A DNA stretch of 26,971 nt, from NCBI GenBank assembly GCA_041752455.1, contig JBGSWL010000003.1, positions 1-26,971 on the forward strand. Reading direction: 5' to 3'. The notes beneath the pieces were generated by a model that was given only the letters and a program-made list of their open reading frames with translations, was not told where the DNA came from and ran no database searches. The position numbers and the translations under genes were made by a program. The DNA is from JBGSWL01 sp041752455 (lineage in GTDB: Bacteria; Pseudomonadota; Alphaproteobacteria; Rhizobiales; Rhizobiaceae). Each line of letters starts with the position of its first letter. Position 1 is the stretch's first letter. Positions 8,724 through 15,070 of this stretch are shown here, piece by piece.

Positions 8724-9341
8724 TTACTTGCGGCGGAGAGCGGCGCGGATTTCCTTCATGGCAATGGCCTGCAAGGCTGGCGATTCGTCCATGTTGAAAT
8801 GTCCGATGTCCGGGATCTTGTCCTTGCCGCTGCGCACGTTGCGGTTCACGAGTGTCCCCTTGTAACCAGGCACCGCTTCGATCGGCGACCACATCCGGCC
8901 GTCGGCGGTATGCAGATTGACCGCACGGCGAACATTTTTGGGCACCGGTCCCTTGATCGTCGGATCGAATGTCAAGAGAAGCGACACCGGAATGCCCTCT
9001 TCTTCAAGGATGGCAGCGGTGCGGATCATCTCGTCTGCACCGAACGAGTGCCCGACCAGCACCACCGGGCGGTTTTTTCGAGATGCCTGATAGGCCAAAG
9101 CGATCGCCTTGGCACGCTGTGCAGGGTTCGAGCGGGTGACCGCGCGGGCCGGAATGCCGATGTCGTTCAGATCACTTGCGATATCATCAAGGCCGGTCGA
9201 CAAACTGTCGAGAATACCGCGGACAAGGATCACCTGGGGGCCTGTCGGCTCGCCGGCCATCGCCGCAGATGATGACACTGCAAGAAAAACCAGCACTGCC
9301 TGCAGCGCAAGGAAGGTGCGACAGTGTCCGGAAACGCTCAT
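8724..9341 (-). CDS. Exported alpha/beta hydrolase (serine esterase-like)
   Basis: This 205-residue protein has an N-terminal signal peptide (hydrophobic core 10-24, likely cleavage after AMA at 29), so it should act in the periplasm or outside the cell. VVLVGHSFGADE (93-104) is the nucleophile elbow with Ser99. LLLTFDPT and IGHFNMDES supply candidate acid and His residues. It is short for the fold, consistent with a minimal thioesterase/lipase-like domain without a large lid. The ATG at 9341 has only a weak AAGG ribosome site. It lies just after tRNA-Val on the same strand. The substrate is unknown. Confidence 0.82.
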   Translation of the reverse strand: MSVSGHCRTFLALQAVLVFLAVSSSAAMAGEPTGPQVILVRGILDSLSTGLDDIASDLNDIGIPARAVTRSNPAQRAKAIALAYQASRKNRPVVLVGHSFGADEMIRTAAILEEEGIPVSLLLTFDPTIKGPVPKNVRRAVNLHTADGRMWSPIEAVPGYKGTLVNRNVRSGKDKIPDIGHFNMDESPALQAIAMKEIRAALRRK

Positions 9342-9445
9342 GGCAGCCCGCGCCTTGCATTGACGCGCCAGCCTAGCGCGTCACACGTATCCGCTAGCGC
9401 ATCGAAACCGACAAAGCAAGATTTTGGTCAAGCGGGAGGTCTGGA

Positions 9446-9520
<75 letters not shown>

Positions 9521-9533
9521 ATCCAGAGCCGCG

Positions 9534-9562
9534 CATACACCATAGACAGCTTGCCCGGTCAA
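9534..9562 (-). promoter_or_regulatory. Sigma-70-type promoter for tRNA-Val
   Basis: On the minus strand TTGACC (9562-9557) is separated by exactly 17 bases from TGTATG (9539-9534). The predicted start is near 9528, some eight bases before the mature tRNA 5' end. The -35 is close to consensus and the -10 is weaker. The location directly in front of a stable RNA gene supports the call. Confidence 0.55.
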
Positions 9563-9600
9563 GGGGCCGGAAAGACTGGCGCCTTCGGTTTTCCTGACGA

Positions 9601-9963
9601 TCAGGCAGCCTTGATCAAGCGGTCGACCTCATTGACCAGGTCGCGCAGGTGAAACGGCTTGGACAGGACCTTGGCATCCTTCGGAGCATTGGAATCCGGA
9701 TTGAGCGCCACGGCCGCAAATCCGGTGATGAACATCACTTTCAGATCCGGATCGAGTTCGGTCGCGCGACGCGCCAACTCGATGCCATCCATCTCCGGCA
9801 TCACGATGTCGGTCAGAAGCAGCGAGAACGGCTCTTCACGCAGCCGCTCGTAGGCGCTGGCGCCATTGTCGAAATCCGTCACCTGATAGCCGGCCTTCTC
9901 CAGCGCCTTGACCAGAAACCGGCGCATGTCGTTGTCGTCTTCAGCAAGAAGAATCCGCTGCAT
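9601..9963 (-). CDS. cpdR: Single-domain response regulator CpdR
   Basis: This 120-residue receiver domain has no output domain. Acidic pocket residues Asp9 and Asp10 (LLAEDDNDMRRFLVKALE), phospho-acceptor Asp52 (LLTDIVMPEMDG) and Lys102 (VLSKPF) are all present. The sequence is nearly the textbook CpdR of Caulobacter and Sinorhizobium (CpdR1), which in its unphosphorylated form localises the ClpXP protease and primes degradation of cell-cycle proteins. It is phosphorylated through CckA-ChpT. It ends in Ala-Ala, as does Caulobacter CpdR, where that end makes CpdR itself a protease substrate. I chose the ATG at 9963 (GGGGA upstream, family-length N-terminus). An ATG at 9990 with AAGGGA would add nine residues. 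Confidence 0.93.
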   Translation of the reverse strand: MQRILLAEDDNDMRRFLVKALEKAGYQVTDFDNGASAYERLREEPFSLLLTDIVMPEMDGIELARRATELDPDLKVMFITGFAAVALNPDSNAPKDAKVLSKPFHLRDLVNEVDRLIKAA

Positions 9964-10209
9964 CGTGCGCTCGTCCCCTAATGTCGCCATTGGCGCTTGT
10001 CCCTTCGTTCAGCCTTCCCAGATCATGGTAAAGATCCGGTTTACGGCGGCGTCCGTCAATCGGCGCCATGAACATTCACCATGGCACGCGGCTGGACATG
10101 AAAGCCATGGCCTGCCAACACTGGCAGATACAGTTTGAGCGAACATGGTTTGAACAGAAACAATCTGGCTGATCGCGATGGCCAACCGCACGACAGGAAC
10201 GAGGCGCGA

Positions 10210-11097
10210 ATGTTCATCGACCCCGATTTCACTGAACATCCGGCCTTCGAGGTCAAGGCGCCTGCCCAACAGCTTCACCCGTTCGTATTCAACACGCCGC
10301 ATTCCGGGCGGTTTTATCCTGCGCGGTTCCTCGACATGTCGCGGCTCGACAGCCTGGCCGTGCGCCGCTCCGAAGATCTCTATGTCGATGAATTGTTTGC
10401 CGATTGCGTGGTGAACGGCGCGCCGTTGCTGATGGCGCATTTCCCGCGGGCCTATCTCGACGTCAACCGCGAACCCTATGAACTTGACCAGCGGATGTTC
10501 GCCGACCGGCTGCCGGCCTTTGCCAATCGCCAGTCGCTCCGGGTTGCCGGCGGTCTTGGCACGATCCCGAGGGTCGTCTCGGAAGGCCAGAACATCTATG
10601 GCGCGCGCATCGGTTTCGACGAGGCGCGGCTGCGGATCGAAGGCATCTACAAGCCGTATCACTCGACGCTTCGCGGCCTGTTGGCCACCACCCACCGGCG
10701 TTTCGGCCATGCGGTGTTGATCGATTGCCACTCGATGCCCGCCTCGATCCGTCTCGGCCATGACGGTTTGTCGCCGGATTTCGTCGTCGGCGACCGGTTC
10801 GGCACCAGTGCCGATGGTGCTTTCACGGGCGCGGCGATCGAAATCCTCGGCTCGATGGGCTACCATGTGGTCGCCAACAAGCCCTATGCCGGCGGTTTCA
10901 TCACCGAGCACTACGGTCGACCTTCGATGGGACTTCACGCGCTTCAGATCGAGATCAACCGCGGACTTTATGTCAATGAAACCACATTGGTTCGCAAAAG
11001 CGGGTTCGAGGCACTTCGGGATGACCTCGGCCGGTTCAGCGCTCTCATGATGCGGGCCGCTGCCGATTTTGGCGATCATGCCCTGGCGGCCGAATGA
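10210..11097 (+). CDS. N-formylglutamate amidohydrolase family protein
   Basis: This 295-residue protein of the formylglutamase (FGase/HutG-type) family has the conserved blocks VFNTPHSGRFYP, RSEDLYVDELF, DVNREPYELD, EGQNIYG, LIDCHSMP and ALQIEINRGLYVNE. Family members hydrolyse N-formylglutamate, the last step of one histidine degradation route, to glutamate and formate; other members of the family act on related amides. The ATG at 10210 is preceded by AACGAGG and gives the usual family length. A TTG at 10135 would add 25 polar residues with no homologous look. No other hut genes are in the window. It follows cpdR divergently, an order I recall from Sinorhizobium meliloti. Confidence 0.88.
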   Translation: MFIDPDFTEHPAFEVKAPAQQLHPFVFNTPHSGRFYPARFLDMSRLDSLAVRRSEDLYVDELFADCVVNGAPLLMAHFPRAYLDVNREPYELDQRMFADRLPAFANRQSLRVAGGLGTIPRVVSEGQNIYGARIGFDEARLRIEGIYKPYHSTLRGLLATTHRRFGHAVLIDCHSMPASIRLGHDGLSPDFVVGDRFGTSADGAFTGAAIEILGSMGYHVVANKPYAGGFITEHYGRPSMGLHALQIEINRGLYVNETTLVRKSGFEALRDDLGRFSALMMRAAADFGDHALAAE

Positions 11098-11110
11098 AAG
11101 GCCGTTGGCC

Positions 11111-11191
11111 AAAAAAAAGACCGCACTCGGAAGAATGCGGTCAAAGTCTAGGGAGGAAACGCCCTTGCGGGCGAAGACAGGCGAACCTGTC
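11111..11191 (-). ncRNA. mmgR: MmgR / suhB-type small regulatory RNA
   Basis: On the minus strand the RNA reads 5' to 3' as a 6-bp hairpin with a TTCG tetraloop (GACAGG/CCTGTC, 11191-11176), then a 5-bp hairpin with a GCAA tetraloop (CGCCC/GGGCG, 11173-11160). An unpaired stretch follows, containing CCTCCC (11156-11151, complementary to a Shine-Dalgarno). It ends in the terminator GACCGCA/TGCGGTC (11142-11119) with eight T. The length of about 80 nt, the architecture and the location between formylglutamase and inositol-monophosphatase genes match the alphaproteobacterial suhB RNA family, whose Sinorhizobium member MmgR controls polyhydroxybutyrate storage under nitrogen limitation. The assignment is from memory of the family; the exact 5' end is inferred. 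Confidence 0.82.
11119..11142 (-). terminator. Intrinsic terminator of the sRNA
   Basis: A 7-bp stem GACCGCA/TGCGGTC with a 10-base loop is followed on the minus strand by eight consecutive T (11118-11111). This is a canonical rho-independent terminator that ends the MmgR-type RNA. It also lies 21 bases past the formylglutamase stop, but on + there is no T run. Confidence 0.85.
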
Positions 11192-11197
11192 GGCTTG

Positions 11198-11226
11198 AAG
11201 ATCATGTTGCAGCGCACAAATGTCAA
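11198..11226 (-). promoter_or_regulatory. Promoter of the MmgR-type sRNA
   Basis: On the minus strand the consensus -35 TTGACA lies at 11226-11221. The -10 would be TGATCT (11204-11199, 16-base spacer) or GATCTT one base on; neither is strong. The predicted start near 11191 agrees with the first RNA hairpin. The element sits in the space before the divergent HisN-type gene. Confidence 0.5.
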
Positions 11227-11267
11227 GCGTTGAGATCAGATTACTTTCGCAAGTGCAAAAAACGGCC

Positions 11268-12056
11268 ATGACAAAGACGCCCGATATCGCTTTCTTCCGG
11301 ATGCTTGCCGAGGTTGCCGCAGCTGAAACGCTGCCGCGCTTTCGCATCGGTACAACCGTATCCAACAAGGACATGCGCGGCTTCGATCCGGTCACCGAAG
11401 CTGACAGGGAAGCGGAAAGGGCCATCTCTGCCCTTATCGCGCAGCATTTTCCGGAGCATGGCATCCTTGGCGAGGAGTTGGGCAGCGTGCGCCCCGACGC
11501 CGAATGGCAGTGGGTCATCGATCCGATCGACGGGACCCGCGCCTTCATTTCCGGACTTCCGGTGTGGGGAACGCTGGTCGGCGTGATCTGTCAGGGGCGG
11601 GCCGTCGCAGGCTTCATGTCGCAGCCGTTCACCAATGAGCTTTATGTTGCCGACGATACCGGTGCCTGGCTTTTGCACGGCGGCAATACGCCTGCGAGGC
11701 TGAAAACACGGACAACCGAAGATCTCAACAACGCCATCCTGTTCACGACAGCGCCGCATCTCCATGCAGGCGCCAACATGGTCCGTTACGAGGCGCTGGA
11801 GGCCAGCGTGCGGCTGACCCGTTATGGCTGCGACTGCTACGCGTTTGCCTTGCTCGCATCGGGGCAAATCGATCTTGTCGTTGAAAGCGGGCTGCATTCC
11901 TATGACATCGTCGGGCTGATCGCGCTGATCGAGAAAGCCGGCGGCGTCGTGACGACCTGGGATGGCGGGCGTCCCGAAAATGGCGGTGACATCCTCGCAG
12001 CGGCCAATCCGCGCCTGCACCGGCGCGCGCTGGCGCGCCTTGCCGGAACACTCTAA
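11268..12056 (+). CDS. hisN: Inositol-monophosphatase-family histidinol-phosphatase
   Basis: This 262-residue Mg-dependent phosphatase has metal ligands in the expected places: Glu69/Glu70 (GEELG), Asp85-Pro-Ile-Asp88-Gly-Thr (DPIDGT) and Asp213 (HSYDIVGL), with DPVTEAD at 40-46. RAFISGLPVWGTLVG after DPIDGT and the short length are typical of the HisN branch (L-histidinol-phosphate to L-histidinol) rather than of SuhB proper. I chose the ATG at 11268. The ATG at 11220 would place the first codons on top of the divergent sRNA promoter and adds a non-family N-terminus. Neither start has a clear Shine-Dalgarno. The stop overlaps the convergent hydrolase by four bases. Confidence 0.87.
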   Translation: MTKTPDIAFFRMLAEVAAAETLPRFRIGTTVSNKDMRGFDPVTEADREAERAISALIAQHFPEHGILGEELGSVRPDAEWQWVIDPIDGTRAFISGLPVWGTLVGVICQGRAVAGFMSQPFTNELYVADDTGAWLLHGGNTPARLKTRTTEDLNNAILFTTAPHLHAGANMVRYEALEASVRLTRYGCDCYAFALLASGQIDLVVESGLHSYDIVGLIALIEKAGGVVTTWDGGRPENGGDILAAANPRLHRRALARLAGTL

Positions 12057-13045
12057 AGCTCGGAACCCGGAACGAACGCGTCAAACGCCGCCAGAAACTG
12101 CTCGCGGTAGAGATCGGCCTCCTGCAGCAATTCGTGGCGGGCACCGGCAATGACGAGGCGCGCTCCGGACCGGATACGCCGGGCAAAGTCCTCGGTAACC
12201 GCCGTGGAGACAACGCGGTCGCCACCGGCAGCCACGATCAATGTCGGAATATGGATGCGCGCCATGTGATCCGGGTCGTGCACACGCAAAATTGCCTCCA
12301 GTGATGCGCGCAGCCAACCGGCGGTCGAGCCGCCAAGGCCAAGACGGTTTGCCGGATCCTGGATCTGCCGGTTCCTTGCAAACCGCACAGGGTCCGTCGT
12401 CAGCTTGTTGGTCGCCAGATCGAGCGCTGCCTGACCGGCAGGTCCGCCACCCATGTAGAGCCGCGCAAGCCCGAGATGGCACAGCAGGTTTGTCGTGATC
12501 CGCAAAGTTGTTTCGCCCGGGCCTTCTTCGGTCAGGCCGAAAAAGGGCGCGCTCAGGACCATCCGCCGTATGCGGTTGCCAAAGGATGGCGCACCCAAAA
12601 GCGCGACAAGCCCGCCGGTCGAGTGGGCAAGAATGAAGAATGGCGCGCGCAGTTCCGGGAGGATGGCTTGCGTAAAGATGCGGTCGAAGTCCGAAAGATA
12701 TTGGTCGTAGTCATCCACATGGCCCCGGCGCGCATCGCGCCAGTAGCGCGTCGAGCCGCCCTGGCCGCGCCAATCGAAGGCGGCGACGTCGAAGGCGCGA
12801 CCCAGAAGATCATTGATCGTCTCGCCATATTTCTCGATCGATTCATTGCGCCCTTGTAGCAGGATCACAGTGCCCCGGTTCGGGCGCCTTGGCGTTCGGA
12901 ACATCGCATGGCGAACGGCGACGCCATCTTCCATTTGCAGGTAACCGGCGGTGCGCGGTTCGGGCATTTCATTGCCCGGAAAATGGCGAAGCACCGCTCG
13001 GGATGGCGCAAGATCAGGCGCGTCAGCTTCCGTGATGATGTTCAT
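12053..13045 (-). CDS. Alpha/beta hydrolase, lysophospholipase (PldB-like)
   Basis: This 330-residue protein follows the serine aminopeptidase/monoacylglycerol-lipase pattern. An oxyanion-region LLQGRNESIEKY (62-73) is followed by AFDWRGQGGS (89-98), the nucleophile elbow ILAHSTGGL (Ser142), a late acidic residue in VAAGGDRVVS and the catalytic His in GARHELLQE. No signal peptide is visible, so it is probably cytoplasmic or peripheral. Family members split lysophospholipids or monoglycerides; the actual substrate is unproven. The ATG at 13045 has a weak AGGG site and lies about 29 bases after a predicted transcription start. It converges on hisN with a 4-base overlap of the stops. Confidence 0.88.
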   Translation of the reverse strand: MNIITEADAPDLAPSRAVLRHFPGNEMPEPRTAGYLQMEDGVAVRHAMFRTPRRPNRGTVILLQGRNESIEKYGETINDLLGRAFDVAAFDWRGQGGSTRYWRDARRGHVDDYDQYLSDFDRIFTQAILPELRAPFFILAHSTGGLVALLGAPSFGNRIRRMVLSAPFFGLTEEGPGETTLRITTNLLCHLGLARLYMGGGPAGQAALDLATNKLTTDPVRFARNRQIQDPANRLGLGGSTAGWLRASLEAILRVHDPDHMARIHIPTLIVAAGGDRVVSTAVTEDFARRIRSGARLVIAGARHELLQEADLYREQFLAAFDAFVPGSEL

Positions 13046-13080
13046 CTGCGCCCTGCGCCCGTCTTGGCCTCAATCAGGCG

Positions 13081-13109
13081 TGATTATGACCATGGCGTGC
13101 ACGCGTCAA
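13081..13109 (-). promoter_or_regulatory. Sigma-70-type promoter of the PldB-like gene
   Basis: On the minus strand TTGACG (13109-13104) and TAATCA (13086-13081) are separated by exactly 17 bases, putting the predicted start about 29 bases upstream of the ATG at 13045. Position and spacing fit a housekeeping promoter. Confidence 0.5.
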
Positions 13110-13130
13110 AGGAAAACCGGACATCTCGAC

Positions 13131-13203
13131 AGAACCGGGGGTGCGCGAGCGCACCCCAAGGCTTTCTTGAAATAGAACCGGGGGTGCGCGTGCGCACCCC
13201 CGG
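13131..13203. repeat. Tandem pair of 27-bp repeats, each a strong GC hairpin
   Basis: Bases 13131-13157 and 13174-13200 are the same 27-bp sequence apart from one base in the centre (a in the first, t in the second), separated by 16 bases. Each starts AGAACCGGGGG and is self-complementary. The first folds with a 9-bp stem (13138-13157). The second folds with a 12-bp stem because CGG (13201-13203) extends it (13178-13203). They lie downstream of the small exported protein gene and upstream of the PldB-like promoter, so they may end the first transcript, although no T run follows. They may also be a dispersed intergenic repeat. Confidence 0.75.
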
Positions 13204-13260
13204 GTTGTTCAGCCGTGCAGGAAGGGACATGACTGCCCGGCCGGACCCCGTGTCACGGTC

Positions 13261-13695
13261 TCAGCGGATGCCGAGCGTGAAAGAGAAGCTGTTGCCCGAT
13301 GGGCTACGGCCATGACCGTAGCCATAACCCGGGCCGGGCCGGCCGATGCGGTCAAGGCTCAAGACGTCACCGTCGCGGGCGTCGACAACGAGGCGTACCG
13401 GTCCGCGATGACCGAAAGCCTTGGCGACATAGACGCCACGTGTGAAGTAAACATCGTGGATCTTGCGGAAGCCCTTGCGGTGCAGGATGCGCGCCACTTC
13501 GCCCGGCGACAGGATGTGATGGCGGCGCTCGCCATAACGGCGATCATTGCCCTGGTGAAAACCCTGACCGCGCTGCGAGACCGTTTCGACAGCGAGTTCC
13601 GGTACAAACGGTGCCTTGGCGATCGGTGCGGCGGTTGCGCCGGTTGCGGTGGCCGCGAGCACGGCGAGTGTGGCTGCGAGAATGAACTTTTTCAT
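13261..13695 (-). CDS. Small exported protein, PepSY-like fold suspected
   Basis: This 144-residue protein starts at the ATG at 13695 with an excellent AAGGAGG six bases upstream; a longer frame from 13788 has no support. Residues 1-24 form a signal peptide ending ATAA-AP. The mature part is basic and rich in His, Arg and Gly. A central segment (about 60-115) reads LSPGEVARILHRKGFRKI, DVYFTRGVYVAKAF and VRLVVDARDGDVLS. That helix-strand pattern, ending in a strand with 'VDARDG', recalls the PepSY-like domains of small rhizobial periplasmic proteins. The C-terminus is Gly/Tyr-rich. The function is unknown and the domain call is tentative. Confidence 0.8.
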   Translation of the reverse strand: MKKFILAATLAVLAATATGATAAPIAKAPFVPELAVETVSQRGQGFHQGNDRRYGERRHHILSPGEVARILHRKGFRKIHDVYFTRGVYVAKAFGHRGPVRLVVDARDGDVLSLDRIGRPGPGYGYGHGRSPSGNSFSFTLGIR

Positions 13696-13727
13696 GGGTG
13701 GCCTCCTTCGGGGGTTTGCCTTGGTTG

Positions 13728-13758
13728 GTGGACCTTTGATTTGTTTGTTTCGGTCCAC
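13728..13758 (-). promoter_or_regulatory. Inverted repeat in the leader of the small exported protein gene
   Basis: GTGGACC (13728-13734) and GGTCCAC (13752-13758) are perfect 7-bp arms around a 17-base A/T-rich centre, 33 bases upstream of the ATG. This could be a regulator-binding site or a leader hairpin. No partner protein is known. Confidence 0.35.
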
Positions 13759-13901
13759 TTGACTTGCCCTCAACATATGGCCGGGCATCTGAACGGGTCC
13801 GGAAGGGGCTGTTCATCTGACATTCACGTGCGGACGCCCTGCGGAGGCTGCACCGCGCCGGGCCTCTTGAACCTGAAAACGGCAATCACCACTTTTTGCC
13901 T

Positions 13902-13984
13902 GCGGACGCCGAAAGGGTCCGCGCGGCCCGTCCCGCCTGATGGGGGATCAGGGCCGAAAACACCAACTGTCGCTCAATGAGGAC
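13902..13984 (+). promoter_or_regulatory. ROSE-like RNA thermometer in the hsp20 leader
   Basis: The leader can form three hairpins: GCGGAC/GTCCGC (13902-13922); GGCCC/GGGCC with an inner TCCC/GGGA (13925-13955); and, just before the start, GTCGCTC/GAGGAC (13969-13984). In the last one GTC pairs with GAC and CTC with GAG, leaving one bulged G opposite the Shine-Dalgarno GAGGA (13979-13983), six bases before the ATG. A bulged G in a U(C/U)GCU segment facing the Shine-Dalgarno is the hallmark of ROSE thermometers in rhizobial small heat-shock genes, which open on warming. Confidence 0.68.
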
Positions 13985-13989
13985 ATTTC

Positions 13990-14460
13990 ATGCGTCACGT
14001 CGATTTTTCGCCGCTCTATCGTTCCACCGTCGGTTTCGACCGTCTGTTTTCGATGCTCGACCAGATGGCACAGCCGGACAACGGCCAGACCTTCCCGCCC
14101 TACAACATCGAACGCACAGGCGAGAATGCCTACCGCATCACCATGGCGGTGGCCGGTTTTGCCGAAGGCGATCTCTCCATCGAGGCCAAGGCCAATGTCT
14201 TGCGCGTTGCCGGCGCCAAGGGTGACGAGGACAAGACCGATGGGGCCGAAGTGCTTTATCGCGGCATCGCCTCGCGCGCGTTCGAACGCCGCTTCCAGCT
14301 TGCCGACCATGTCGAAGTGAAGGGTGCTTCGCTTGAAAACGGCCTGCTGCACATCGATCTCACCCGGGAAATTCCCGAGGCCATGAAGGCACGCAAGATC
14401 GAGATCGTCGCGGCCGACAACAAGGGCCCGCGGCAGATTGAGGCCGGCAAGGTCAACTGA
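13990..14460 (+). CDS. Small heat-shock protein, Hsp20/IbpA family
   Basis: This 156-residue ATP-independent holdase binds unfolding proteins and hands them to DnaK/ClpB. It opens like class A rhizobial sHsps (DFSPLYRSTVGFDRLFSML). The alpha-crystallin domain (about 35-135) has PYNIERTGENAYRITMAVAGF at its start and ASLENGLLHIDLTREIPE, containing the conserved A-x-x-x-N-G-L-L motif, followed by ARKIEI. The short tail after this carries no obvious IxI motif beyond the KIEI segment. The Shine-Dalgarno GAGGA is inside a ROSE-like hairpin. A strong terminator follows, so the gene is monocistronic. It converges with the DoxX gene of the bufferin operon. Confidence 0.93.
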   Translation: MRHVDFSPLYRSTVGFDRLFSMLDQMAQPDNGQTFPPYNIERTGENAYRITMAVAGFAEGDLSIEAKANVLRVAGAKGDEDKTDGAEVLYRGIASRAFERRFQLADHVEVKGASLENGLLHIDLTREIPEAMKARKIEIVAADNKGPRQIEAGKVN

Positions 14461-14489
14461 CCTTCCGCAAGCGCCGTCGAAAATGATGA

Positions 14490-14522
14490 GGGCGCGCCGC
14501 AAGGCGCGCCCGTTTTGCTTTT
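14490..14522 (+). terminator. Intrinsic terminator after hsp20, probably bidirectional
   Basis: A perfect 9-bp stem GGGCGCGCC/GGCGCGCCC (14490-14498 and 14503-14511) with a GCAA tetraloop is followed by GTTTTGCTTTT. On the other strand the stem is followed by TCATCATTTT, so it may also end the convergent DoxX transcript. Confidence 0.85.
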
Positions 14523-14530
14523 GAGGATTG

Positions 14531-15031
14531 TCAGTGACGACGGAACAGCAAGCCGTCCGCCGACAACCGGCCGCCACCGATCATCATGATCGCCAGAGCC
14601 ATCGCCGCCCAGGTCAGGTGCAGCGGCCAACCGCCGGGAATGGTGATCTGGATGATTGCTGTCATTGCCAGAAGGCCGAAGGCGGCAAAGCGGGTGCCGA
14701 GCCCCAGCACCAGCAGCACTGGCAGGATGATTTCGCCGAGACCTGCGCCGAAGGCCGCGAGATGCGGCATCGGAAAGTCATAAGGCCCGCCGGGCAGGTG
14801 CAGCTTGAATTCATTTTCAAACAGCAGCGGCGCAATCGGCGCCAATTGCAGGAAGCCGTCCCACTTGAGCACGCCCGATTTCCAGTAGGGAACCGCGAGC
14901 GCAAGCCGCAGCGCGATCGAGACGAGATCGGGATGCGCGATGGCGCGAATGATGCCCTCGGCGCGCGTCACCAGGCCTGCAAGGCCGGATGTGCCTGTCG
15001 AGGCAGATTGTGTATCAGTCACGGCTTTCAT
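14531..15031 (-). CDS. DoxX-family membrane protein of the bufferin operon
   Basis: This 166-residue protein has four membrane helices. SIALRLALAVPYWKSGVLKW, PHLAAFGAGLGEIILPVLLVLGLGTRFAAFGLLAMTAIIQI and the last helix WAAMALAIMMIGGG are typical of DoxX proteins. It is the last gene behind bufA-bufB-bufC, where DoxX proteins are frequent partners; their role there is not settled, with a redox or membrane-sink function suspected. I prefer the ATG at 15031, which has GGGGGA seven bases upstream. The ATG at 15052 (AGGA five bases upstream) would add seven residues, partly encoded by that purine-rich site and including a rare ATA codon. Confidence 0.87.
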   Translation of the reverse strand: MKAVTDTQSASTGTSGLAGLVTRAEGIIRAIAHPDLVSIALRLALAVPYWKSGVLKWDGFLQLAPIAPLLFENEFKLHLPGGPYDFPMPHLAAFGAGLGEIILPVLLVLGLGTRFAAFGLLAMTAIIQITIPGGWPLHLTWAAMALAIMMIGGGRLSADGLLFRRH

Positions 15032-15070
15032 GGGTATTTCCCCCTTTTTCATTGTTGTCCTGTTGTTGCC

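Noticed and set aside
10009..11226. Long - strand open frame across the formylglutamase gene and the sRNA
   Set aside because: It runs through the sRNA terminator and the formylglutamase gene in antisense and shows no protein family features.
11220..11267. Upstream ATG as the start of the HisN-type protein
   Set aside because: It overlaps the divergent sRNA -35 element and adds 16 residues that do not look like the family N-terminus.
13131..13203. CRISPR array
   Set aside because: There are just two repeat units with a 16-base spacer, each unit is a long perfect hairpin, and no cas genes are present.
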